Shown: positions 47,313-58,457 of the stretch, piece after piece
How positions within the stretch are numbered: the first letter of the stretch is position 1
How the letters are laid out: every line of letters begins with the position of its first letter
From: Akebia trifoliata
Taxonomy: Eukaryota; Streptophyta; Magnoliopsida; Ranunculales; Lardizabalaceae
Direction of reading: 5' to 3'
Length of the DNA stretch: 64,000 nucleotides
Assembly (NCBI GenBank): GCA_017979445.1
Contig: CM030719.1
Span: 1,335,217 to 1,399,216 of the forward strand
The notes under the pieces: model-generated
Told to the model about the DNA's origin: nothing
Database searches by the model: none
What the model saw: only the letters and a program-made list of their open reading frames with translations
Translations under genes and position numbers: made by a program

Positions 47313-49036
47313 TGTAGAGACCCTATTTTCGCATCCGCCTGATTAATCAACTTGTTAACTCGATTGCAACGGTTCCCAATGATGGATGATCATTCCAATG
47401 CTTTATTTTTTTACCAGATATGTTTCAGAAACCCGGATAAGGTATCTCGAACTAACAAAACTATAGAAACCATGCTACGCTAGGAAAATATAATCCCAAA
47501 AGCTTAGAAATCATCATTTTCAGACAAAAAAAAGCTTCACGATAAAAATCACTAAAAAATGATCAAATTACTAAAATATCCTTAACCTCAAAACATCTCT
47601 AGAGCCTACATTACGCTTAGTAAAACCGTTTCAAACACATAAAACAACAAATCAAAACCAAATAAATCATTTTGCCAATTTTTACAAATTTTGACAAAAT
47701 TACGAAAATGCCCTAGATAAAATTCACGATCATTTCACACAAAAAAAAACTTCATAAATGATAAAAACCAATATTTTCATTGAATTCCTTATGAAAAACC
47801 GATTCCAAAACATCTTGGAACATTGAAAAACGACTTAAAACGTAAAAAGTCATCTCCAGGGTAAAATGATAATTTTACAATTTTAATAATTAAAAAATTC
47901 GAAATTAATAAATAATGCAAAGTGAAACATTAATAAAATTAATTTAAAATTTTGAACCAAAAAAATCGATCAATCAGGCTTTCAGGCAAAATTGTTGATG
48001 GTTGCCAAGATATTTATTAAAGGACCCATCCATCTAGGGGCCCAAAGAATTAAAGATATAATAAAGGGGGGTTCTCCAAAAAATTAAAGTCCATCAAGTA
48101 AGACTAAAGTCAATCTTAAAGTCAATCAAGTAAGACTAAAGTCAATCTTAAAGTCACTCAAGTAAGACTAAAAGTCAAGATATTAAAAGTCAACCAAGTA
48201 AGACTAAAGTCAAAATCTTAAAGTCAATCAAATGAGACTAAAAGTCAAAATCCTAATAGAGTTCTAATTAAATAATAATTCTAAACAATCTTAATTAAAT
48301 AATAACTCTATTTAATAGAATTCTAACTAAATAATAACTCTTTATAAGAGAATTATAATTAAACAATAATTCTCTCTAAAAGAATTATAATTAAACCTTA
48401 ACTCAATCTAAAAGGCACTTAAAAAAGTTTATAAATAGGAGCCTCCACACCCTATTTTCGTATCAAATAATAAACCCTAAGAGAAGTAGGTCAAAAAGCT
48501 TTCCTAACCTCCGATAAACCCTAATTTTGAAGCCCTAACTCCTTACCTAACACCCATACCTCAACTTTAGTTCGAAAAATACCTAGAAGTCATTCAAAAA
48601 CACCCAGAAATCTATAAAAAAATCCAAAGAATTCAGATCTAAGTAAGAGATACCTTACCTTAGGGATCCGAAGTGAATCCAACGATAGAACGAAGCAAGA
48701 AGTACTGTACAAGGAACGGTTCTATCAGATCTGAGAGAACAAAACCATTGTCTTCAGAAAGGTATATATTTCTTATTTTTTTTATTACTTAAGTATTTTA
48801 GTAATATAGTTTATTTGGAAATTAGTAGAGACCGGCATTTGCCGGGCGGGGTTGGTGCCTAACACCTTCCAATCCCGTAATTTGATCCCCGAACTCAGTT
48901 ATTTTTTAGTAGATTAATTGTTTTTATCCGTTTAGAGTCGATATTCGGTTCCTAGATCGTAATAACTAGGTGGCGACTCCCAAACCTCAAAGGTCAAAAG
49001 CGGATCCGAGCACCCTGCGGATCGAGGGCGCTTTCA
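47313..49036 (+). repeat. T3 3' LTR, 1724 bp
   Basis: Starts TGTAGAGACCC and ends GGGCGCTTTCA. TATA box at 48430. It includes the segment absent from the 5' LTR (about 48490-48900), with GATCTGAGAGAACAAAACC and CGGGCGGGGTTGGTGCCTAA, the latter phrase also in T1 LTRs (near 291-308). Confidence 0.93.
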
Positions 49037-49052
49037 CCCACAGACAGTGCCA
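49037..49052 (-). other. T2 primer-binding site, interrupted by T3
   Basis: On the minus strand TGGCACTGTCTGTGGG lies three bases after the T2 5' LTR. Its last five bases are the CCCAC target duplication of T3, so T3 entered within the site. Confidence 0.8.
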
Positions 49053-49055
49053 AAT

Positions 49056-49552
49056 TGTAGATGCATTTTTTTGCTCTACCTTAAGATCTCCTTTGTAGGC
49101 TCTTAGTTAAGTAGGCAACCTGATACAAGGCCATTCTGATGATCAAGTTAGAATTAGTGCCGAGTTAATAAAGAGTTCTCAGAGAAGAATTTTTCTAACC
49201 TTTGATATGAGTTGCAACCTAGAATTTATAGGAGTCCTGATTGATGGATTTTCCAAGATATTCTTAATGATCTCTCTCAGAGTGGTTAACCTGCTCTCTG
49301 ACCTGACAGTTGCAGGAGTTGCTACAACTGCCCTAATAGGTCCGAGGTAGTTACAACCGATCTATCAGGCTATAGGTTGTCACATCTGTCCCATCAGTGA
49401 CAGTGTTGTCACCTCTGTCACGACAACATTAAGTGGGTTTCTGCTAGTTTCAACAGACCTGTAAGCCTCGGTAGTTCTCCACATAACTCAGTGGGTTGAT
49501 AATTATTTTTCCTTGGGTGCCATGTGTCAGTAGCTCCGAGAATTACCCTCCA
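49056..49552 (-). repeat. T2 5' LTR, 497 bp
   Basis: On the minus strand it begins TGGAGGGTAATTC (49552) and ends GCATCTACA (49056), TG to CA, next to the primer site. It borders the body of copy C directly. It is much shorter than the T1 and T3 LTRs, so T2 is a different Tat-like family. Contains GTAGGCAACCTG on the plus strand. Confidence 0.82.
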
Positions 49553-50864
49553 TAGATACCATGTCGATTCTTCTCACTCAATTCCCTTACGCTCACACTT
49601 CTTACAATAGCTACAAAACTCCATGTAGATCTCACTACTTCAATGCCTTCTACTCATGATCAACTATCTAAACTTACTGGCACTATCTTCATATGCATCT
49701 CCATGGGATTTTTGTTCCCTTCAGTTGGATCCCAAAATCACTATGAACGTCTTTCCAACATGGCCTCCCAGACCATCTTTGTAATAACTATTGTTGTCAA
49801 TGTTGCTATACAAATGGCAACTAGGGTCATCTTCACGTTCATTGTAGAACATGGCATAATCCTGTTTTGTATGGTGCTTTTGCTATTTGCATTATGGAAT
49901 TCTACTTTTAGACTTCGTTTTGGTTCTGATATTTACCTTGATGATGTTAAAGAACAACTTGAAAAGGGTGACCCACGAAGTTCGGAGAACAAATGTATGA
50001 TTAATCAAATGAAATTGTTTTATATGTTTAGTTATGGATACAACCCTCAGTTGTTTATCAGTAATATTGCACCTCGTATGACTATGGGCGTGATTCCCAT
50101 ACTTTGCACGGTGGTTTTGTCACAAGTTGCAGTTAGATCCCTCATTCTTAGCAATACGATGGAGTTTCGGATTTTAAATGGTCAATATGGATGTTGGTGT
50201 CACTCAGGGTCTTACCATAATGATAGGTTGTATAGCAATTGACTTTAGATGGCTTACTATGGCGAGCAACACTGACCTTGAAAAACAACATAATGTAAGT
50301 GGGCCGAATAGAAATTATATCCCTATTATAGCAACATTAAAAGCCTTAAGACTGATTGTGAATTTGAATTTTGGTGTTATTGTTTGGTTATTAGAGACTA
50401 TATTTGTAACTCTAATGCCTTTTTGCGTGACTGTGTTGGCAACATATGTGATGAGAGGCACTAAAAAATACTTTAGTAAACAAAGAAATGGTGAAGCCAC
50501 AGATTTAGTGAGAGAAGAAGAACCCTATTTGTCTAGGAGCAGATTGACCAGTTACATACAGAAGAAAAGTAAGGAGGATGTGAAGAGGTTGATCAAGAAA
50601 TATAAAATTAACTCTCCAACTCATATGTTACAACTCTTTTGCCAAACTACTCCATCTAACAAGTTTCAACTTTCATCAAAGAATCGAGTATCTTGTCTTT
50701 TAGTTGTGCCCCTTGTAAGAATGGCCATTGTTTCACTTCTGGATTCCCTCAGTACTTCTCTTGTTCACACCCTAGATCAAACCTTCGAAATCATTTATTT
50801 CATCGACAAAAAATGAGTGTCGGAAATCTCCCTAACAAAGTAAAATGAATGATGGCAAAATATA

Positions 50865-51248
50865 TGTTGTAGTATGTGACTCATATTGAGTGTAACACGT
50901 ATATAGAGAAAGCAGGCAGATGTTGAAGTGGAGAGAGGGGAGTGTTGCATTCTGAGGGAAACGGAGCGGAATGACAGCATCTATTTTTGGGATTGTTGGG
51001 GATAATTAATAGGTTGGAGGTGCGGAGCAATGCCCTCGTGGTACGGTATAGGGGTATTATTGAAATTTTCTAATACCTATTGTACGACTAGGGTTAACTA
51101 TAAATATATATGATGTAACCTTAGTTTAACATATAGTGAAAATTCAGCTTCTCGCTCTTGTAGATGTAGGCACACCGCCAAACCACGTTAAATCTATGTG
51201 TTTTTCCTCTTTTCGTATTATTCGTCATAATTGTCGCACGTAGCAACA
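50865..51248 (+). mobile_element. Copia-type solo LTR, 384 bp, TSD ATATA
   Basis: TGTTG at the start and CAACA at the end are exact inverted termini, and ATATA flanks both sides (50860-50864 and 51249-51253). Copy B has the empty site at 24710-24714. A TATA box (TATAAATA, 51099-51106) and the GTAGGCAC with CCAAACCACG phrase fit Copia LTRs. Superfamily is by resemblance only, as no internal region exists. Confidence 0.93.
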
Positions 51249-51527
51249 ATATATATGGACGAATAACAAATGCATTAAATCTTCAGTAAAGAAACATTGT
51301 TCTGAAGTTGTTATGAGATCTATGGATGGAGGGTTTCAATCTAAATCTCAATCTCAATTGGAGTTAGATGAAGCACTAGGGATTTTTGAAGAAATACCAT
51401 TTGAACAAGATATGATAAATGTTGTTGTGCGTGATGATGTACATGCCATCAATGAATATATCATCAAATGCCGACCGTGCGCATCCATCAGTGAGTTATA
51501 TGGTCACCTCACTACAGAAAAGTAGGG

Positions 51528-51557
51528 CTATAGCGACGGCCGCGACCGTCGCTATAG
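51528..51557. repeat. Perfect 12-bp hairpin near CACTA-1 left end
   Basis: CTATAGCGACGG and CCGTCGCTATAG are separated by six bases. Shorter relatives (GCGAC with GTCGC) follow up to 51770. Similar hairpins are at 61070-61086. Confidence 0.88.
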
Positions 51558-51959
51558 GTACAAAATACCGTCGCAAAAGCATCTAGCGACAGTCAGGGAG
51601 GCCGTCGGTTGTCGTCGCTAATAGTGCCATCGCTAAATGTTATATCGATGACCAACAATTCACAGAAACGTCGTTAGGTATATGACTTATAGCGACAGCC
51701 GCTATTGGCCGTTGCTATACGGTAGTCTTTTTAAAAAAAAAATTATTCTTCAACTACGGTTTTCGCCGTCGCTATAAAAGCTTTTGAAAAGAAATATTTA
51801 ATTTTACACCAGCCCCCTCATGTATTGTTGAATATTGGAGATACCCCTATGTTTTGAAATTGATGACCTCGACCCCAACTATCAATATGAAAAGACCCAA
51901 ATACCCTCTCTACTAGAGCTCATTGTGTTACTATTACATAGACTGATACAAATTCTCAC

Positions 51960-52150
51960 AGAATCCAACTCACACACACATAATAAAATGGTCACCGGAA
52001 TCCAACTCATGCACAGGCACACACACACACACATACACTCCAACTCACACACACACACAAGTGCGCACACATACACACACGCGCAAACACACACACACAT
52101 ACACACACGCGCGCAAACACACACGTACGCACACACATACATATAAATAC
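51960..52150. repeat. (AC)n microsatellite-rich stretch
   Basis: Interrupted runs of ACACAC with CGCG and TACA variants. It opens long false frames on both strands. Confidence 0.9.
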
Positions 52151-52683
52151 CTATCAACTTGTTGACTTCAGTCCGATGGTCAACATCACCCCTGACAAGA
52201 ATAAGATCTAATTAAGTATCACACACAAGTCAATGGTTAAGAAGGTGCCATAAACAGTAACTGGAACAAAAAACAGATCGGGAATAAGTATAAAAAAAAG
52301 GATAATTTTCACAAGATTAAACAAGAACATTTTACTTACATTTCCCATTGCAAGAAGTCCCTTGTCGAATAAGAAGATAACTCCCAGAAATGAGAAAAAT
52401 ATGCCGAAACCTGTCAATCCTAGCCCGATCTCTGTTTCATGTCAAAATTGCAAGTTTAGAGAAGATCGGCAGGGTTTAGGATGGAAAAAAAATGGAAAGC
52501 AAGCAAGGAACAGTTTGATTGCAAACCAAACCAAACCTCCCCAAAGCTATCGGTTCTCAGTTTGAATCGGATCAAGTTGCACCCCTAATATATATATATA
52601 TATATAAAAGTTGATGTTCATTTCAATCAAACTTATTATTTTCAGTGATAAGTTAAATAAAAGGTTCAAATGGGAAGACAAAC

Positions 52684-52883
52684 CTTCGTTCCACATGAAC
52701 CTTCAACATCTATATGACCTTGGAATGTACTTGGCATAATAGAATTATAGGCTTTGTTTTGTCTATCATCAGCATAGGCAATATTCCCAACACATGTAGG
52801 TTGTCTACACGTTGGGCACATAACCCATTTATCTCGAGAATTTCCATGAGAAAACAATCTCTTCTCTGTCAATGCAACCAAAC
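52684..52883 (-). pseudogene. Captured RING exon of an SHPRH-type helicase/E3 ligase
   Basis: Minus strand. An AG acceptor (52885-52884) and a GT donor (52683-52682) bound a 200-bp exon. It encodes LVALTEKRLFSHGN, then KWVMCPTCRQPTCVGNIAYA and DDRQN. The last two Cys of a RING (CPTC) are present. This is the pattern of plant SHPRH-like SNF2/RING proteins, which act in DNA damage response and as ubiquitin ligases. The helicase parts before and after were not recognised here, so it is a fragment carried by CACTA-1. Splice sites are intact, so it could enter a chimeric transcript. Confidence 0.78.
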
Positions 52884-53052
52884 CTGCAGTGCAGTAATTA
52901 GAGATCATCAGAACGAAGAAGAGAGTACAAATCCCTTCTTGTCAACAAGTAATTGTTAGTATAAAAGTGGGGCCGATCTAGTGCCCTAGTGGTTAATGAC
53001 GTGAAGGTTACAAAGTTAATGTCCCGTGTTAAATGTCCAAAGAAATTGTTTT

Positions 53053-53056
<4 letters not shown>

Positions 53057-53134
<78 letters not shown>
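53057..53134. repeat. (TA)n microsatellite, about 39 units
   Basis: Uninterrupted AT dinucleotides. It yields false Tyr-Ile frames on both strands. Confidence 0.97.
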
Positions 53135-53141
<7 letters not shown>

Positions 53142-53331
53142 TTGGAATTGAGTTTTTCAATGAAACTTAAAGGGCTGTGGTTTTGGATTTTTGATGTGGT
53201 AATCCATTTGAGCAAAATGACCTCCTTAGTAAGGCTCACAATCTTACCATGTTAGTAAAGAAAGGGTTTCAAAAAAAAAAAAAAAAACTACAGCTGATAA
53301 TAAACAGAATAAAGGAATTGATTCATGATAC

Positions 53332-53418
53332 CTCATCAGTTACTTCAATGCACCATTTTTCTAAATAGGATGAGCCTGCTTTTACATACTCCACATCACT
53401 GGGTGAGCAGCACAAACG
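53332..53418 (-). pseudogene. Exon-like segment, 29 codons, unidentified
   Basis: Bounded on the minus strand by TTTTGCAG and GTATCATG. It reads RLCCSPSDVEYVKAGSSYLE and continues KWCIEVTDE. The family is not recognised. It may belong to the same source gene as the RING exon. Confidence 0.45.
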
Positions 53419-54308
53419 CTGCAAAAGAAGGCTGAGGAAAATGAAAAGAATGTAAATAAGGACACGACTGCCACTCTGTCCAAATAGAATTTTTGCAAAC
53501 AAATCTCCAAATTTCAGTTGGGCACATTCAGACAGTTTGAATTATAGACTTTGTAGCTTGGTTAAACCTATAATTCAATTGGGCAAATCTTATAAGAGAC
53601 TTATGATTTCAAAAATAAACAAAAATACATGCAAAACAGACCATCACTTTATCATATATTAAACTATCATATAGTACAACAATTTTATGACAAAATGTAC
53701 TAATTACAAATGAATGAAATTTGATGTAACAATTAAGCAACCATAATTCCTCAATTGCATGAAAGTTGAACTCATCTAATACATACATAATGTTTATCCA
53801 ATCTAGGTAAGAGACTATACTATTTCATTTTTGGTCGGGGCTATACACCTTTAAACAGTAATGGATGTTAGAAACTTTTTTGGGTAGACTAAAGATCTAT
53901 AAGCAGGAAAACTCAGATGCATGTTAGGAACATGAATTGATAGGTTGTGAAGTATTTAAAAGAAAAGAAAAATACATTCACAATTCATCCAATGTCTATA
54001 TGGTTTCAGCCTATTTACTATGCTTAGAAGCAAGGAAGAAAATATTCCAAAATGAAAATTACAAGACACTTTTTTCAAGTTTTTCTTCATTGTTTGTTTT
54101 TTTTATCATAGTGGAGAAGTTTATTCTTCCCAGATGTGTAGCCACATCGATGAGGTGAACCACATGAATAAGAAGAAATTATTCAATGTGCATTTGGTGT
54201 GGGATAAGGAAGTGAATTACAGATGCACTTGTCATCCCAATATTTTTCGACAGTGTTTTCATTAGTAATATCTAAATCCTATATGAACGAGTATTGACTA
54301 CAATGTAC

Positions 54309-54405
54309 CTTCCGCTCTCGAAGCAGTCTAATAGAATTAACGAGCGTTGCTTCCATTTGTTTGAGTAGGACCGGATCATTAACAGTTTCAGGATTAGTCC
54401 AATGG
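54309..54405 (-). pseudogene. Exon-like segment, about 32 codons, unidentified
   Basis: Bounded on the minus strand by ATTTGCAG and GTACATTG. It reads HWTNPETVNDPVLLKQMEAT and continues LVNSIRLLRERK. It looks like a helical host-gene exon. The source is not recognised. Confidence 0.45.
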
Positions 54406-55526
54406 CTGCAAATATTTTACCAATCACAATTATAACCAAAATACTGAAGTGAACGAAGTGCAACCCAAAAAAAGGTAGAAATTAGGACCTAAATCAGTAA
54501 ACCTACAAGAATTTTAGAAAAGAAAGATCATTGGCAAATTATGAAGTATCATATCAGTGAGCTCTTTTAAGCTAGAATTGCAAAAATTCCAACTTCAAGA
54601 GTTGAACTCCATTCTTCCTCAACTTCACAAAAAGGTTATTGGTACTTGTCAGGATGCTCACATGCAACTAACATCATTTGCAAAACCTTAAAATTTTCTT
54701 TGTAAACATCTACCCTTAATGAAGACATTGTAGACCTTATCCTTTCATTTGATCATTTCAATTCCATATCCTACCTATGAAAATTCTATAAGAAAATTTT
54801 TTTAATGGTAAAGGCTAAAATATTGTTCCTTACCATGTGTAATTTCTGAACATTTAACGCTTCTTTGCGCATGATGCAGTAATTTATCACCAACATGAGA
54901 TGCACTTCCACATGTTTATGATCACTTAGTGGAAGGTGCAAAAGCAGGGTATCCTACAGAACCATTGTTCAATGGATCTAATTTGGGAATTTTTTAACCC
55001 CAAATTGACAAGATGAAATCAAAGTAGCATGTTTGGGGAATTTAGGAATAGGGGTTCAAAAGTAAAAATAAAAAGCTGATTGATATGGTTTGGTCAATAG
55101 GAGTCAAATAAATTTTGACTTGTGATTCATCGACACACCAACCACGATTAGTATACACTTGTACAAAATTATACATCAGAATCATCAAACTGGGAAAAAA
55201 TAACTTCATATCAAATTTCACAAACCATGAAATTGACTTAAAACAAAAATCCTCTACACAATTATATTTAAAATCAAAGATAATCTAACTAAGAAATTAA
55301 AACCAACATGACAAAATTTTCATTGTTATCCAAAATCAAAGACAATCCAACTAAGAAATTGAAATTAACATGACAAAATTTTAATTGTTATCAAAAGTCA
55401 AAGATAATCCAACCAAGAAATTGGCTTAAATAAGACAAATATTTCATTGTGAGTTCAACAATAAAATCAAAGAGAGAATCCCCAAATCAATAGTCCCAAA
55501 TCCAAAAACATGTAATTTCTCTTACC

Positions 55527-55745
55527 ATATTGTTCAACCATGTCTAACAATACTTTTTGACTCAAAGCATGCTCTGCAAACAAAATCTCCAAAAAAGAAT
55601 CAATATGAGAATTAAGTTGTTGCATTCTCATTTAACCCAAAAGAGATTGAAACATGTGCTTACCTCAAGGGTCTACCATCCAACAAATAACCATATGCCA
55701 AGTGAATATACCAAATTGTTTTCTCCTCTTTCAAGTAAGTAACAT
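55527..55745 (-). pseudogene. Two exon-like pieces, unidentified
   Basis: On the minus strand a piece ending DGRPLR before GTAAGC (about 55740-55668) and a short one EHALSQKVLLDMVEQY before GTAAGAG (about 55573-55527). The evidence is splice-site-like borders and codon-like sequence only. Confidence 0.3.
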
Positions 55746-57443
55746 ATCTGTAAGGGGGAAAAAGGAAGAAATATGGCCTAAGACATGCCTTGACAGAAGA
55801 TATGACTCAAGATAAGAGTTAATAGAAAAAATAGGATTCATGGTTGCCAAACCTAATTTTTGGGAGAAGGCATAGATGATGATGACAATAGAGATGATGG
55901 TGACTGCTTTGAGAAGCTAATTCAATCTTATATGTTCTTATTTTTTACACTAGCTTTGTAGAATCCATATGAATGATATTTTAGATGATTAGCACATTAA
56001 GTATTTTCAACACAACAGATGGTGTAAAAAATTCCAACATTCCTAATTATAATTCAAAAAGATGACTTAAATTAATAGGTCTAAAAATTTTCAAATCCAA
56101 GTCTGTTGAATTTGTTAGAATGTATTGAAATTTCATGGGAATGGGTATCGAAGTTGTGAAGCAATGTAGGAATTTTATATCTCAAGTTTCTGAAAAGCAG
56201 TTAAGTAGTGCAAGTCTCTCCAAGCCCTATGGGTGCTTTAGGGTCTGTCTGTAATGTTTCTAATATAGTAGTCGGATATTGAAATTGTAACACATCAATG
56301 TTGCTACACTAACATTGAATAAAAATAAGAAATGCCCAAAACACTGGAATTCAGATATACACGTTCAAGAATGTGTGTGAACATATGAGTTCACTTTTTC
56401 ATGAGTCTACGGATCCCGACCCTTATATAAAGTAACATAAAAATATATTGGGTTGTAACATAAAAATAATCTGTTATGAATATTTTATGAATTTCATAAC
56501 ATCACCATGCATTACATCTAATCTGCTCATAAAGATAAGTAACATAAAAATAAACCCTTCAAAGAATATATTGGGTTTTATAATAATGATAGTGATGTAT
56601 ATGACACTATGTATTCATGAGCCACATTACATAAAGAATCAAAAATATTTTTAAAGAATGTATTTAAAAATAAAAGTTTGAATTTAAATAAAGATTAAAA
56701 TTGTTTGCAACCATTATTTAAGTATTACTTTTCTTTTTTTATGAAAATAATTAAAATGCTTTAACAATGAAGTTAGGTAACATTGTAACAGTTTTTATGC
56801 CAAATATACTATATAAGTGTGGAAGGAAAGTGGAAAATCCCTTTTTTTTTTTAATGTAAAATCATAGTTTAATTCGAACGGCATGTTATTACAATTTAAT
56901 AGTGTGAGATCATTAGCATTATTATTGTAATATCATCTCATAGATATGAGATGAGAATTATAATAATCATCATTAGGGGAATTCACAACTTTGCTCAAGT
57001 ATAGCATTTATGAGGTGTTCATATTTTTTTCTTGATTTAATTTGGTATATTTTATATCCATGTTTATTAGCAACCAACTATAATATATAAGAATCCAAAT
57101 ATAAAAGATGTGTTCACTAATCATTCAAACAAGGTTAGTAGAAAAATAAAATCAAAAAACCAAATTACAATAGTGCTCCTGTGGGCAAATATTATTCAAC
57201 AACACACTTTAAAAAAAAAAATTGAGCGAGTTCTCAGATTTGATAAGCAGAATTGGGGAATGGTGGTCACCTGAAATCTGATTTCATCCAAACATTGAAT
57301 TAAAATTATAGAAATTGGGATTTTGGTTTGAAATTGAACCAAAATTTGAATCAACGCTATAGAAATTAGGATTATACAGCAAAATTAACAAAATATGCAA
57401 AAAAATCTAGGGTTTAGGGATCAATTGGAGAGAAAACATACCT

Positions 57444-57497
57444 TAATTTTTGGGAGGCCGAGATCAGATCGGATCTGTTTAAATTGAACCCTCATGC
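57444..57497 (-). pseudogene. Possible first exon, minus strand
   Basis: ATG at 57497 opens an 18-codon stretch MRVQFKQIRSDLGLPKIK before GTATGTT. It lies just downstream, in minus-strand sense, of a long CT-rich leader (57500-58060), a common plant 5' UTR composition. It may be the promoter and first exon of a captured gene. Confidence 0.35.
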
Positions 57498-57839
57498 GTT
57501 TGAGAGATCAAGGGAGAGAGAGATTGATAGAAAGAGAGAGAACGACAGCGAGGCAGATAGGCTCTATGTCGAATAAATCCTTAATTTGAAGATCTGTTTC
57601 AAACAAGATCTTTGAGTATGAGATGAGAGATAGAGAGATCAGTGAGATCAACAGAGAAAAAGATCTTCGAGCTTGAGATCTGTTTCAAACGAGATCTTTG
57701 AGTATGAGACAGAGGCTTCGTGGCTTCGTTTTCAAGCTTGAAATTTGTTTCAAACGAAATCTTCGAGTATGAGACAAAGGCTTCGTTTTCGAGCTTAAGA
57801 AAAAGATTATTTTCGAGAGAGAGAGATCAGCGGAGATAA

Positions 57840-57880
57840 GACTTCGAGTTTCAGACGAGAGAGAGACCTCAAGTTTCAGA

Positions 57881-57940
<60 letters not shown>

Positions 57941-58008
57941 CGAGTTTCAGACGAGAGAGAGAGAGAGAGACTGTTCGAGTTTCAGACGAGAGAGAGACTT
58001 CGAGTTTC

Positions 58009-58048
<40 letters not shown>

Positions 58049-58050
58049 GT
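57840..58050. repeat. (GA)n expansions within a 25-bp repeat
   Basis: Five copies of ACTTCGAGTTTCAGACGAGA-like units separated by GA runs of different length (longest at about 57888-57936). Upstream, a GAGATCTTTGAGTATGAGAC unit is repeated three times (57610-57780). Confidence 0.88.
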
Positions 58051-58457
58051 GAGTCAGTGAAAGAGTTGAGTCTGTAAGGATATTCGATTTTGTAAAATAA
58101 ATGACCCATACCAACGGTCAAGCTTTGACCGACACTAAAACTTGTTGTTGTAGTGCCTCTAACAACTATTTGTGGAGATGTTACACTTGTTATTCTCTCA
58201 ACTCTCACATGCTATACTCACGTATATTGTTGAGAGCCCCAAGAACAATGCGAGGAAAGAGCAAATTTTGCCTTGAAATTACTAAGCAAGGTTGCACCAT
58301 TTGAGGACAAAGTTCATTGGTCATTTCACTAGCTTGATCATTAACCCCTCATGGTCATGCCAGAAATGCTCACCGTATTGAACAATTGGAAAGCAATGCA
58401 GCCACTGATGTTGCTCTTCAGGTAGCTGAAGATTGTGAAATTCAAGAGCATGCTTGA

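Larger units (their letters stand above)
38263..49036 (+). mobile_element. T3: internally deleted Tat-like LTR element, TSD CCCAC
   Basis: 10.8 kb, plus strand, flanked by exact CCCAC duplications (38258-38262 and 49037-49041). It has two LTRs, a diverged primer-binding site, a long non-coding leader, only the C-terminal half of integrase, a four-hairpin cluster, a 33-bp tandem array and a polypurine tract. Gag, protease, polymerase and RNase H are absent, so it could move only with proteins of a relative such as T1. It is inserted in the T2 primer-binding site. Confidence 0.93.
30970..49552 (-). mobile_element. T2: minus-strand Tat-like Ty3/gypsy element, split by S1 and T3
   Basis: Minus-strand order is 5' LTR (49552-49056), primer-binding site, gag (from 38237), protease, reverse transcriptase, RNase H, second RNase H, integrase and tandem repeats. 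A solo LTR (35005-36556) and element T3 (38263-49036) interrupt it, both with exact target duplications. Stops and frameshifts are frequent. No 3' LTR matching 49056-49552 was found to the left, so the lower boundary given is the last recognised part and the element is probably truncated. It interrupts pseudogene copy C. Confidence 0.85.
51510..58155. mobile_element. CACTA-1: 6.6-kb CACTA element, TSD CCT, gene-fragment carrier
   Basis: Starts CACTACAGAAAAG and ends TTGTTGTAGTG; CCT flanks both ends (51507-51509 and 58156-58158). Copy A shows the empty site at 15956-15958. GC-rich hairpins with GACGG and CCGTC lie near the left end, as CACTA subterminal repeats do. No transposase is found. 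It holds at least one captured host exon and several exon-like pieces, all on the minus strand. Confidence 0.92.
49553..58457 (+). pseudogene. Copy C: membrane protein pseudogene in three pieces
   Basis: Pieces are 49553-50864, 51249-51509 and 58156-58457, aligning with 23367-25277 of copy B. The first piece has a 13-bp loss near 50167 relative to B, between two direct TATGGAGTTT copies, which shifts the frame. A one-base loss near 50810 then creates TGA at 50814. A solo LTR and a CACTA element separate the next pieces. The last piece has small losses, one of about 18 bp, and ends at the shared IQEHA and TGA. The 5' part lies at 27829-28142. It cannot make the full protein. Confidence 0.9.

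Noticed and set aside
51835..52157. ORFs of about 90-103 codons on both strands
   Set aside because: Made by an (AC)n microsatellite.
52898..53255. ORFs with long Tyr-Ile repeats
   Set aside because: Made by a (TA)n microsatellite.
51510..58155. An autonomous CACTA element
   Set aside because: No transposase or second element gene is visible in 6.6 kb; the largest credible coding pieces are host exons.
57876..58208. Leu-Ser repeat ORF on the minus strand
   Set aside because: Made by (GA)n expansions; the region is better read as a possible CT-rich leader.
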